Both the position numbers and the translations under genes were made by a program. From positions 2,914,001 to 2,978,000 of the forward strand of contig NZ_AP027291.1 of assembly GCF_030295745.1 (NCBI RefSeq): a DNA stretch of 64,000 nucleotides. Reading direction: 5' to 3'. Position 1 is the first letter of the stretch; the number at the start of each line of letters is the position of its first letter. The notes below the pieces were generated by a model that made no database searches, was not told the origin of the DNA, and worked only from the letters and a program-made list of their open reading frames with translations. Shown here in pieces: positions 26,022 through 37,432 of the stretch. The DNA comes from Mycolicibacterium sp. TUM20985 (GTDB lineage Bacteria; Actinomycetota; Actinomycetes; Mycobacteriales; Mycobacteriaceae).

Positions 26022-26702
26022 TTAACTGGCGGTGCGCTGCGCGAATTGCTGCATGCACGCCGTCGAGCAGAACCTGTACGACGTGCCCAGCCGTGTGACG
26101 GTCAACTGGTCGGCGTCGGTCGGGGCGTGCATTCGACAGACCGGATCCACGTGCCGTTGGTGGCGGGTCCCGATGTCCAGGACGAACGCATCGACGGGTG
26201 AGCCGACGTTGCGTAGGGCAAGGGGGCCCAACCCGGCCATCGCGGCCAGATCGTCTACTGAGAGCCCTGATGCCGCATCGCCGTTGATGACGATCTGGCG
26301 GGGCTGCGCGATGGCGACGAGTCTCGCTGCGGTGTTGACCGTCGAACCGAAGACGTCTCCGCGCCGCTTCACCACGGGACCCGCAGCGACACCGGCGCGC
26401 AACAACGGGAAGCCGGGCATGCGACCGGTCTCGTCGGTGAGCCGTCGAAGGAATGACACCGCCATCATGGGGTTCTCACACACCACGAGTACCGCATCGC
26501 CGATGGTCTTGATCATCTCGTCGGCCGGCCCGAGCGCCGTGATGACCGCGGCGGCAAACGATTCAGCCAATTGGGCAGCGCGATGATCGCCGTGGGCTTC
26601 GGTGAACGCGGTGAACCCGGACATGTCGACGAACACGACGGCTGCGTCGACGTCGGCGTGTTCGAACTCGGTGGCGGCATCCACAGGGGCCGTGGGCCTC
26701 AC
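26022..26702 (-). CDS. Class III cyclase domain fused to a C-terminal YHS metal-binding domain
   Basis: 226 residues. Cyclase part (about 15-165): VVFVDMSGFTAFTE with the first metal Asp, MIKTIGDAVLVV with the second metal Asp, LLRAGVAAGPVV, and DVFGSTVNTAARL with the transition-state Asn. The YHS part (about 180-220) has DPVCRMHA and SYRFCSTACMQQF, the three-Cys pattern that binds metals. The GTG start overlaps the ATPase stop (GTGA), so the two are co-translated. A metal-gated second messenger enzyme is an attractive inference; whether it makes cAMP or only binds nucleotide is unknown. Confidence 0.8.
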   Translation of the reverse strand: MRPTAPVDAATEFEHADVDAAVVFVDMSGFTAFTEAHGDHRAAQLAESFAAAVITALGPADEMIKTIGDAVLVVCENPMMAVSFLRRLTDETGRMPGFPLLRAGVAAGPVVKRRGDVFGSTVNTAARLVAIAQPRQIVINGDAASGLSVDDLAAMAGLGPLALRNVGSPVDAFVLDIGTRHQRHVDPVCRMHAPTDADQLTVTRLGTSYRFCSTACMQQFAQRTAS

Positions 26703-29242
26703 GGATTCGCCGCCGGGCCCGGCATCGGTTCCACCGGCTGCATCGGCAGCCCGAGCAGTCGAAGGGCGTTGGCGACGACGAGGAGTGTCGAGCCTTCGTG
26801 GATGAGGACGGCAGGACCGATGCCCAGGCCGAGGATCGTGGCCGGGATGAGTATCGCGACGATCCCGAGACTCGCCCACAGATTCTGCTTGATGACCCGT
26901 GAGGAACGGCGGCTCAGTTTGACCGCGAACGGCAGCGCCCGGAGGTCGTCGGCCATCAGCGCGACGTCGGCGGTCTCCAACGCCACGTCCGACCCGGCCG
27001 CACCCATCGCTATTCCGACGTTCGCGCCCGCCATGGCGGGCGCGTCGTTGACGCCGTCACCGACCATGCCCACTCGACCGTAACGCGTTCGCAGCGCGGC
27101 GATCTCGGCCACCTTGTCCTCGGGCATCAAATCGCCGCGGGCGTAGGCGACACCGACCTCGGCGGCCACCGCATCGGCGACCCGCTGATTGTCACCCGAG
27201 AGCATGACGGTGTTGCCCACCCCGAGTTCGGCGAGACGCCTGATGACCGTCGACGCCTCCGGCCGGGGGACGTCCATCAAACCGATCACGCCCAGCCAGC
27301 GATCGCCAGCGCGGACGAGCATCGTCGTGCGGCCCGCCTGCTCTAGTCGGTCGACGTCGGCGGCCACCTCGGCAGGTGGACGCTCGGCGGCGTCGATGAA
27401 CATCTCGCTCTTGCCGATGCGCACCTCGATCCCCTCGACGGACGCGACGATGCCACGACCGATCAGCGCACGGACGTCGGTTGCGCGGGGTACCACCGCG
27501 CCGGCCAGTCGCTCGCGGCCGTCGCGGACGATGGCCCGAGCGAGGGGGTGATCGCTCTGCTCCTCGACGGCGACCGCGATCGTCAGAAGTTCCGTCTCGT
27601 CGGTGCCAGCAGTGGCGACCACGTCGGCGATGCGCGGCCGCCCCTGGGTGAGGGTTCCGGTCTTGTCGAAGGCCAAGACCTCGACGCGCCCCAGTTCCTC
27701 CAGCGCGGCGCCACCCTTGACCAAGATTCCGGCCCTCGCCGCACGCGCCACCGCCGACAGCACCGCACTAGGGGTGGCGATCGCCAGGGCGCACGGGCTG
27801 GCGGCCACCAGTACGGCCAGTGCGCGATACACCGTGGCGGTGAAGGGTTCGGCCACCACGAACCCGGCGAACAGCAACAACACGACACCGACCAGGACGA
27901 CCGGGACGAAGATGCGTTGGAACCGGTCGGTGAAGCGCTGGGTCGAGGTGGTCTTGGTTTGCGCCTCGGCGACCAGGCGGACCACCCGGGCGAGGGTGGA
28001 GTCACCGGCGAGCCGGGTCACCTGAACCTCGATGGCGCCGGCGCCGTTGATGGTCCCCGCGAACACCCGCGCGGCCGCGTCGATTAGGTCGGGTGATGCA
28101 GCGGCTGCGGCCACATCCGGAACCGGCCGTTTGTCGACGGGAACGCTTTCACCGGTCACCGGAGCCTGGTCGATGCTGCTACTACCGGCGACGACGAAGC
28201 CGTCAGCGGCGAGTCGCATGTTGGGTCGCACCACGACGATATCGCCGACACGTAGGCCGGCCACCGGTACCTCGACGGTGTCCCCCGTGCCGCCGCGTCG
28301 TACCAGTGCCGTCTTGGGAGCGAGTTCGGCGAGCGCTTCGATCGCGCGCCGGGCGCGGCCCATGGCGTACCCCTCCAGCGCGTGACCGACGCTGAAGAGG
28401 AACAGCAGCAGGGCACCTTCTGCGACTTCACCGAGCGCCGCCGCCCCTGCTGCCGACACCAGCATCAGGAAGTCGATCTCGAACCGGCGCTGCCGCACGC
28501 TGGCGAATGCTTCCTGCACGGTGAAGAACGCACCGAAGAAGAAGGCCAGGGAGTAGACCACCATCTCCGCCACGCGGGGGGTGTCGGCGAAGGTCGCCAG
28601 TGACCAACCCGCCAGGAGCAGTGCCCCGGACAGGCCGGCGAAGACGAGTTCGCTGCGCTCGCCGAAGACCCCGCCGTGACTGTGATCGTGGCCCGCGCCG
28701 TCTCCTTCCGCGGCGTCGTGGTCGTCGGCGTGGTCGCCGATGGCGTCGGACACGGGTGTGGTGGCCGGCCCCAGCTCAGCGGCGATGGCGTCCACGAGTT
28801 CCTGAGCGGTGACCGTTGCGCGTTCGAATTCGACGTCGACCGTCGTGGTCGTCGATGCTGCCGCGACGACGCCGGGCACTGCTGACAACCGGTCGACCAC
28901 GGCCCGTCGCGTCGTCTCGTCCTCAGGTGTATCGGTCAACGACCAGCGCAGGTGGCCGTAGTGCGCACTGATGGCGTTGGCAGCCAACCACGCGCGTCGT
29001 TGCACGTCGGCTGCCGTCGCCTGGGCGGCGTCGTAGTGCACGCACAGTCGCGGCGTTAACGTCCCGCCGCCGATGACGTGCGCGTCGTCGATGACCGGGC
29101 TGGCAGTCAAGTCCACGGTCAGGCGGTCAGCGCATCGTTCGTCACTGCCCGGAAGCAGGTGGGCGAGATCCAGGGCCAACGTCTCCCCCGGCGGCGATTT
29201 CCGATCAGCGCCATCCAACCCGCAACTTCCACGTTCACTCAT
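26699..29242 (-). CDS. P1B-4-type heavy-metal ATPase with long His-rich N terminus
   Basis: About 847 residues. An N-terminal region includes a ferredoxin-like unit (about 95-170) without CxxC and a His/Asp run (DHADDHDAAEGDGAGHDHSHGG). P-type motifs: TGESVPVD, ASPCALAIATP, DKTGTLTQG, SDHPLARA, MVGDGVNDAPAMAG. SPC with HEGSTLLVVANALRLL in the last helix is the P1B-4 combination (Co, Fe, Zn, Cd exporters such as CtpD/CtpJ/CtpG relatives). The ATG at 29242 is chosen because motif Z3 covers it and the longer frame has no ribosome site. Cotranscribed with the cyclase-YHS gene. Confidence 0.88.
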   Translation of the reverse strand: MSERGSCGLDGADRKSPPGETLALDLAHLLPGSDERCADRLTVDLTASPVIDDAHVIGGGTLTPRLCVHYDAAQATAADVQRRAWLAANAISAHYGHLRWSLTDTPEDETTRRAVVDRLSAVPGVVAAASTTTTVDVEFERATVTAQELVDAIAAELGPATTPVSDAIGDHADDHDAAEGDGAGHDHSHGGVFGERSELVFAGLSGALLLAGWSLATFADTPRVAEMVVYSLAFFFGAFFTVQEAFASVRQRRFEIDFLMLVSAAGAAALGEVAEGALLLFLFSVGHALEGYAMGRARRAIEALAELAPKTALVRRGGTGDTVEVPVAGLRVGDIVVVRPNMRLAADGFVVAGSSSIDQAPVTGESVPVDKRPVPDVAAAAASPDLIDAAARVFAGTINGAGAIEVQVTRLAGDSTLARVVRLVAEAQTKTTSTQRFTDRFQRIFVPVVLVGVVLLLFAGFVVAEPFTATVYRALAVLVAASPCALAIATPSAVLSAVARAARAGILVKGGAALEELGRVEVLAFDKTGTLTQGRPRIADVVATAGTDETELLTIAVAVEEQSDHPLARAIVRDGRERLAGAVVPRATDVRALIGRGIVASVEGIEVRIGKSEMFIDAAERPPAEVAADVDRLEQAGRTTMLVRAGDRWLGVIGLMDVPRPEASTVIRRLAELGVGNTVMLSGDNQRVADAVAAEVGVAYARGDLMPEDKVAEIAALRTRYGRVGMVGDGVNDAPAMAGANVGIAMGAAGSDVALETADVALMADDLRALPFAVKLSRRSSRVIKQNLWASLGIVAILIPATILGLGIGPAVLIHEGSTLLVVANALRLLGLPMQPVEPMPGPAANP

Positions 29243-29262
29243 ACATGCAATTGTATGCATAT
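29241..29262. promoter_or_regulatory. Motif Z3 at the start of the P1B-4 ATPase gene
   Basis: ATACATGCAATTGTATGCAT and the following AT form an imperfect dyad whose left arm ATACATGC is the same as in motif Z2. It abuts the proposed start codon, so either the mRNA is nearly leaderless or repression acts on the start region. The remaining 285 bp up to ctaD show no gene. Confidence 0.45.
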
Positions 29263-29547
29263 GTTGATATGGCAGGTCAACCCCCAGTGCGGGCCACCGG
29301 CGGCGGTGGGCCCGCGCCACACATCGCCCTGACGGCGTGACGGCCACCGAGGTTCGGCACCGGGCGGGTGCGCCAATACGCGAGCCGCGGTCACCTCCCA
29401 CCCTGACTGTCGGATGGCGGCGGTGATTGCCCTGCCGCCAGCAGATAGTCGAATCCGTTGACCCGCAGATCCACCCGCAGTGAAGGACTCGCCCGATTCT
29501 CGACGACGTCGGCCTTTCGTTGATGCCACGTTCCATCAGGTCCCACA

Positions 29548-32491
<2,944 letters not shown>

Positions 32492-32508
32492 TAGGTACGT
32501 AGAGTAAC

Positions 32509-32527
32509 CTACTGAGTATCTCAGTAC
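32509..32527. promoter_or_regulatory. BlaI-type operator G, cut off from ctaD
   Basis: CTACTGAGTATCTCAGTAC fits CTAC-N11-GTAC, and the inner CTGAG/CTCAG pair makes it a strong dyad; a further GTACGTAG lies just to the left at 32495-32502. Before the IS630 came in, it would have stood about 70 bp upstream of ctaD. It is also the nearest such site, 446 bp away, to the M23 gene on its right. Confidence 0.6.
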
Positions 32528-32972
32528 TAGGTCGCGTAGTTGATCGCGCTGAGCGCTGACGAGCCGCACCACCTGTGAGAACACGGGTGTCCCGCTGGGG
32601 CGGGTGCCGAGCACTCGCACCCGCTCCGGCCCCGCCGTCACCATCGTCGATCGAGGTGCAGCCGCCCCCATCCGAGCGCGCCAGACTTGCCCCGTCCCCG
32701 TCCCCGTCCCACCGCTGACGGGTGCCACCGCACTCGGTGGGACGACGCGGCGACCTTCGCGGAATACTGACCGACTCCGTACGTGTACGGGCCGCCCGAC
32801 CCCACCGATGGGGGCGAAACCGCTGCTCTACGCCCGACACGCCCCCCAGTCCTGCCCCCGACGTCGGGCCGAACTGCGCGATGAGCCGGCATCGGTGGCT
32901 TGCCGAACCGGCATCGGTGAGTTAGCGTCTCGCAACACATCACGAACCGGTAACGGCAAGGAACGTCTCGAC

Positions 32973-34007
32973 TTGGTCTCTCATCACCGGATCACACGAC
33001 CAGACGCACCGATTCACCCCCGCTGGGACACTTCGGTCACGGAGATTCAGGCCGACGACCAGTTCGGTGGGTCGACGGGATCGGCGTATGGCCGCAGCCA
33101 TCCCTTCGCCACCGACGTCCAGGTTCTCACGGCACCCGAACTCGACGACCTCAACGACCTCGACGAGGAGTCGCCATGGCTGCTCATCGCACCGGGTTCC
33201 GCACCCCGTGCAGCGCGGCCCACCACGCGGTACTCCGTCGACCGAGCGGTCGTGAACGCCCGAGGCAGCGTGACCGGGCGGCCAGCGACGTCGGGCACGC
33301 ACCGCGCACCTCGTCCGATCCGCCCAGGCACCTCCGACGCCGCTGGCGCGGTACACTGCAGGCTCCTCATCGCAGCCATCGCGGCGGGGGCCGTCGCCGC
33401 GGGAGCCAACGCAGCGCTCGACGCATCGCAGGAGCGGGTGGATCCCGTACTCCTCGCTGATACCACCGCACCGCGGTGGTACCTCCCCCAGGAACGGTCC
33501 GGAATCCAAATCGTCTCCGTCGCAAGCATCGTCGACTCCGTCGTGCACGACGAGGAACTCGCCAACGCCACGGCCTTCGCCCAAGAGCGAGCCCAGCGAG
33601 AAGCGCGACTGCAACGGCCGCAATTCGTCTTCCCGGCGCGGGGCATCATGACCTCGGGATTTGGGACACGATGGGGCACCCTGCACGGCGGGCTCGACGT
33701 CGCCAACGCGATCGGCACACCGGTCTACGCCGCCTCCGATGGCGAGGTCGTCGCTGCCGGGCCGACGCCGGGTTACGGCATGTGGGTCAAGATCCGAGAC
33801 TCGGCTGGCACGGTCACCCTCTACGGACACATCGACACGGCCACCGTCCAAACAGGCGACCGAGTCTTGGCCGGCGATCAGATCGCCACGATGGGCAATC
33901 GCGGCAATTCGACGGGTCCGCACCTGCACTTCGAAGTCCACCTCGGTGGATCGGAGAAGACCGACCCCATGCCGTGGCTACGGGAACGTGGGGTCCCCAG
34001 TAACTAA
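32973..34007 (+). CDS. Membrane-anchored M23 peptidoglycan endopeptidase
   Basis: Zinc metallopeptidase that cuts peptide cross-links in the wall. About 344 residues from a TTG with AAGGAA upstream; the frame is open further back but there it is low-complexity and unlikely to be coding. A polar N-terminal region of about 125 residues precedes one membrane helix (LLIAAIAAGAVAAGANAAL), then a linker and the LytM/M23 domain (about 225-335): TLHGGLDVA (HxxxD), YGHIDT and GPHLHFEVHL supply the zinc and catalytic residues. All are present, so it should be active. Stretch 32528-32972 carries no other gene I can support. Confidence 0.85.
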   Translation: MVSHHRITRPDAPIHPRWDTSVTEIQADDQFGGSTGSAYGRSHPFATDVQVLTAPELDDLNDLDEESPWLLIAPGSAPRAARPTTRYSVDRAVVNARGSVTGRPATSGTHRAPRPIRPGTSDAAGAVHCRLLIAAIAAGAVAAGANAALDASQERVDPVLLADTTAPRWYLPQERSGIQIVSVASIVDSVVHDEELANATAFAQERAQREARLQRPQFVFPARGIMTSGFGTRWGTLHGGLDVANAIGTPVYAASDGEVVAAGPTPGYGMWVKIRDSAGTVTLYGHIDTATVQTGDRVLAGDQIATMGNRGNSTGPHLHFEVHLGGSEKTDPMPWLRERGVPSN

Positions 34008-34230
34008 CGGGCGCACTGCCATTCGCACGACGATCGACGTCGGGCCGCACTCCCTGCATCAAACACACACGATCTGCACCACGAGCGCCAGGCGCGATGT
34101 CCAGCGTGCCCGAGCCACCAACCACGGCCCTGCACTACGGGGAGGCCGGGCAATCATGGGGGTTTGACGGCCCGGCCCCGGATACCGACGGCATCGCGAA
34201 TACCACCGGCAGGGAAAGGTTAGCAGCGTG

Positions 34231-34249
34231 CTACTGAGATAGTCAGTAG
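34231..34249. promoter_or_regulatory. BlaI-type operator H (distal blaI site)
   Basis: CTACTGAGATAGTCAGTAG is a near-perfect dyad, CTACTGA and TCAGTAG around GATAG. It lies 112 bp ahead of blaI. The rest of 34008-34360 has no gene. Confidence 0.7.
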
Positions 34250-34333
34250 AACCGGTGAGCCGTCGTCGCCCACCGCGCCGAAGAAGGCTGGTGCCACGAG
34301 AGGCGCCCCACGCTGCTCGGCACCGTAAGCTAC

Positions 34334-34352
34334 CTACTGACTAGTTCAGGAG
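34334..34352. promoter_or_regulatory. blaI: BlaI-type operator I overlapping the blaI ribosome site
   Basis: CTACTGACTAGTTCAGGAG keeps CTACTGA-N5-TCA of site H; its right arm reads GGAG instead of GTAG because it doubles as the AGGAGG ribosome site of blaI. Typical of tight autorepression. Confidence 0.65.
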
Positions 34353-34360
34353 GTTTCGAC

Positions 34361-34747
34361 ATGGCGCGGGTGCGTGGCTTTGGAGAACTCGAGGCGGCAA
34401 TCATGGACCGTCTGTGGAATCGCGAACCCGATGCCGACACCACGGTGCGGGACATCTTCGACGAGTTGGGTGCGGAACGCCCCATCGCCTACACCACGGT
34501 CATGTCGACCATGGACAACTTGCACGGCAAGGGCTGGCTGTCGCGCGAACGCGACGGCAAGGCCTACCGCTACCGGCCCACCCTGACCCGTGAGGAACAC
34601 AGCGCCCGGCTGATGCTCGAGGCGCTCAGTGGCGGCGGCCGCTCCGAGGCGGTGCTCAGTCACTTCGTGGCGCAGATCGACGCCGACGAATCCGCCGACC
34701 TGCGTGCGGCATTACGACGCCTAGCCCGCAAGTCGGGCCGGCGATGA
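34361..34747 (+). CDS. blaI: BlaI/MecI/CopY-family winged-helix repressor
   Basis: 128 residues. The family pattern is clear: GFGELEAAIMDRLWNREPDA, TVRDIFDELG, then recognition helix PIAYTTVMSTMDNLHGKGWL, and the wing with YRYRPTLTREEH. The C-terminal helices for dimerisation and cleavage follow. BlaI represses as a dimer on dyads until an M56 protease inactivates it; M. tuberculosis BlaI controls blaC and genes of ATP synthesis. Here it stands in the middle of the island with two dyads of the repeated type ahead of it, so it is the best candidate for the regulator of all such sites. The next gene overlaps by ATGA. Confidence 0.92.
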   Translation: MARVRGFGELEAAIMDRLWNREPDADTTVRDIFDELGAERPIAYTTVMSTMDNLHGKGWLSRERDGKAYRYRPTLTREEHSARLMLEALSGGGRSEAVLSHFVAQIDADESADLRAALRRLARKSGRR

Positions 34748-35688
34748 CCGTCGCCGCGGCACTCTTGCTGTACGTCGTGGCGGTCCTGGCGGTCGGGCCG
34801 AGACTATTGCTGCGCATCACCGCCGATGGTGGAGCGCCACGGCTAGCCATCACCGCCTGGCTCACGGCCATCGTCACAGTCCTCGGATGCTCGGTCACTG
34901 CCATCGCGCTGCTGCTGATCGAAGCCGCTGGGCATTGGGACAGCCCCGACGCACTACTCGTGTCATGCCTAGAACGCCTGCAAGCAATCCTGGTCGGCCA
35001 CGCTGGGTGGCCGGCGCAGCTCGTCGCGAGCGTGGCGGTGGCCATTGCCGTCGGCAGTGTGATCGTCATCTGCGTTCGAGTCGGACGCGCCCTGAGCCGC
35101 ATGCGCACACACACCTTCGAGCACGCCGACGCCATCCGCATGGTGGGCAGGTCAGGCGGCAACGACGTCGTCATCATCGACGCCACCGAGGCCGCGGCGT
35201 ACTGCGTGGCGGGCCGCCCACCCGCGATCGTCGTGACCACGGCCGCCCTGGGCGCACTCGATGACACCCAACTCGCGGCCGTGATCGCCCACGAACGGGC
35301 CCATCTCGACGGCCGCCACGCCTACGTAGTCGCCGCAGTGCGCGGCCTGGCGACCGCGTTACCCAGGGTCGAGCTGTTCACCAGTGCCGCTGCGCAAGTC
35401 AGCTCCCTGCTGGAAATGTGTGCCGATGACACCGCGGCTCGTCGACACGGTCATCGAACTCTGCTCGCTGGACTGCTGGCGTTGTCCGGTGTCGTCGCGC
35501 CGGCCCACGGTCTGGCCGCAGCCAGTGTTGCGGTGCTCGTCCGCGCCGAGCGGCTCACCGATCCTCAAAACGGTCTCGCCCGAATGCGCACCCGCGTCAC
35601 GCTGAGCGGAGCAGTGGCAGCAATGGCCGCCACACCGTCGCTCATCGTCGCCCTATCGATGTCGGGTGCGTTGATCTGCTTCGCCTGA
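34744..35688 (+). CDS. BlaR1-like M56 membrane metallopeptidase without sensor domain
   Basis: 314 residues with about five transmembrane helices. The zinc motif HERAHLDGRH (HExxH, near residue 183) and the downstream Glu region LEMCADDTAARRHG are the M56 signature. In MecR1/BlaR1 of Firmicutes a C-terminal penicillin-binding domain senses the drug; none is present here, as in mycobacterial BlaR. Sensing must therefore use a partner or the membrane state itself. Translationally coupled to blaI. Confidence 0.88.
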   Translation: MTVAAALLLYVVAVLAVGPRLLLRITADGGAPRLAITAWLTAIVTVLGCSVTAIALLLIEAAGHWDSPDALLVSCLERLQAILVGHAGWPAQLVASVAVAIAVGSVIVICVRVGRALSRMRTHTFEHADAIRMVGRSGGNDVVIIDATEAAAYCVAGRPPAIVVTTAALGALDDTQLAAVIAHERAHLDGRHAYVVAAVRGLATALPRVELFTSAAAQVSSLLEMCADDTAARRHGHRTLLAGLLALSGVVAPAHGLAAASVAVLVRAERLTDPQNGLARMRTRVTLSGAVAAMAATPSLIVALSMSGALICFA

Positions 35689-35998
35689 GGATCGCGGAGA
35701 CGTCACCTCGCGCCCGCCCAGGACCTAGTCACCACCGATCCACGCTCATGAAATGGGCATGCACCACGTCAGTGGTTGCACCCCTAGATGCGTTCGACGT
35801 CAAAGGATCCCGCAGATTGACTAGCAGCGGGTTCCGCCCGCCCATGACGCCGCTCCCGCCAGAGCCAAGGACGACAGCAGCGCCGCCGCGATCCGCCGGC
35901 CAGCCCTATGCGGCTTCCGCGGGGCGCACCCTGGTCGGTCCCAGATCGACCGAGCCCCATGACAGGACACGGCTTGTGCGCTCTTCGTGGAACCCAAT

Positions 35999-36017
35999 CT
36001 ACTATGTCGCTACGTAC
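35999..36017. promoter_or_regulatory. BlaI-type operator J with no gene assigned
   Basis: CTACTATGTCGCTACGTAC fits CTAC-N11-GTAC well. It lies in the 450-bp stretch 35689-36139 where I see no gene that can be supported on either strand, only fragments with signal-peptide-like hydrophobic runs. A target gene may have been lost. Confidence 0.5.
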
Positions 36018-36139
36018 GTGGCCAGACTCGTTAGCTGCACCCCGGCACGGAAGTGGACCAAGATTGTTCGCGGCGATGGGGAAGCGTTGATGCGCAGCGG
36101 CCCGCCGGGCGAGGGTTTCACCGCTTCATCGGCGCGCGG

Positions 36140-36877
36140 TCAGGCGGCGAGTTCACCGAGGACGTAGATGCACAGGAAACCCGCGAAGAGCATCGCGCTG
36201 AGGAAGGTCGTCTCGGTTTGATCGTGCGCTTCGACGATCAGCTCCTCCACGGCAAGGTAGAGAAGGGCTGCCGCGCCGAACGCCAGTACGAACGCCAAGA
36301 CGGCCGTGCCCACGCCGGCCAGCAAGGCCGCAGCACCCACCGCCCCAACGGCGGTGACGAGACCGAGCCCGGTGCACACCGCGGTGGCGCGCATCGCGCT
36401 CAGGCCGGAATCACTGAGTTCCGCGACCAATGACAACGAGAGGAACAGGATCTCCAACGTGAGCGCGACGGTCAGAATCAGTGCTTGCGTCGAGCCCAAC
36501 CGCACCCCCAGGCCAACGAGGAGCCCATCGATCAACAGATCGATGGCCACCGCCGCGAGCAGCCCGAGTGGAAGGCTGCGCGCGGATGTACCGGAACTGC
36601 GGTCGCGGCTGTCGATGCGTCGTCCGTACGCTGCCAATGACAGCACCAATGTCACCCCGCACACGAACCCCGTTGCGGCCCAGCCAAGATTTCCCTCGTT
36701 TCGCAGATCAGGCAGTACCTCACCGGCCAAGGCTGCGATCACGACCCCTGCCGCAAAGTGCTGTATCGCGCTGACCACCCGAGGTCCAGGTGGTCGAAGG
36801 ACGGCAATTCCGGCCCCGATGCCTGACGCCGCGACGGGGAAGCTGACCAGGAACGCCGCTTGACCGACGAGGCTCAT
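36140..36877 (-). CDS. ZIP-family-like metal transporter
   Basis: About 245 residues, seven or eight transmembrane helices. The segment AIDLLIDGLLVGLGVRLG stands where ZIP proteins have HNFPEGLAxG, and the next helix ELxxSLSLVAELSDSG pattern matches the second metal-site helix in outline. Since the His residues are replaced by Asp, the metal may differ or the site may be weak. ATG 36877 is the natural start of the first helix. Nearest gene on the right, the DUF305 gene, is divergent, with 560 bp between them that hold operator K and no other gene. Confidence 0.65.
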   Translation of the reverse strand: MSLVGQAAFLVSFPVAASGIGAGIAVLRPPGPRVVSAIQHFAAGVVIAALAGEVLPDLRNEGNLGWAATGFVCGVTLVLSLAAYGRRIDSRDRSSGTSARSLPLGLLAAVAIDLLIDGLLVGLGVRLGSTQALILTVALTLEILFLSLSLVAELSDSGLSAMRATAVCTGLGLVTAVGAVGAAALLAGVGTAVLAFVLAFGAAALLYLAVEELIVEAHDQTETTFLSAMLFAGFLCIYVLGELAA

Positions 36878-37211
36878 CGGGCACGCTCGACGTGCGCGGC
36901 CGGCATCACAGCGCCGAACGGGGCGGGGCGGCTCACCGCGCACACCGGTCGGCCAGTGGGGCGTGCGGATTCATGGGTCGAATCCAGGTCACGTCGATCC
37001 TCGCTGGACTCGGACACCGCCGCCAGCCAGCCACGCCCATGCCACCGTCTCCCCCGTCGAACTTCTACGTGATGTGCGCCTCGCCCTTGGTATCTAACTC
37101 CACGGAGTCGTTGCCCGAACGTCAAATTCCGAGGATCGCCGACACGCCGAGTCATGCGACGTGCTCACGGGTGCCTCCGCGCCCAGACGGCCGACACCGC
37201 CATAGGCGAAA

Positions 37212-37230
37212 CTACTGACTTAGTCCGCAG
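37212..37230. promoter_or_regulatory. BlaI-type operator K
   Basis: CTACTGACTTAGTCCGCAG keeps CTACTGA-N5-TC of sites H and I with a degraded right arm. It lies about 200 bp upstream of the second DUF305 gene; 36878-37432 shows no other gene. Confidence 0.45.
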
Positions 37231-37432
37231 ATGTGGATATGGTGCGCTCGTGTGCTCCCCCGCAGCGACCAGGAGGTCGGCTGATCGCACGTCGATGCCA
37301 GGCCCTTCGTCGTCGACATATCAAGCGACGGTCACTCGCGGACGGACCACGATCATCCCTCGTGGATCGATGGCCAACCGCTGGGCCCCCGACATCCCCG
37401 GTGCCGCAACGGCATACGGGGACCGATAATTG

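Noticed and set aside
32604..32972. Upstream extension of the M23 gene (123 codons in frame)
   Set aside because: Arg/Pro/Thr-rich, no homology-like pattern, and a ribosome site exists at the TTG of 32973.
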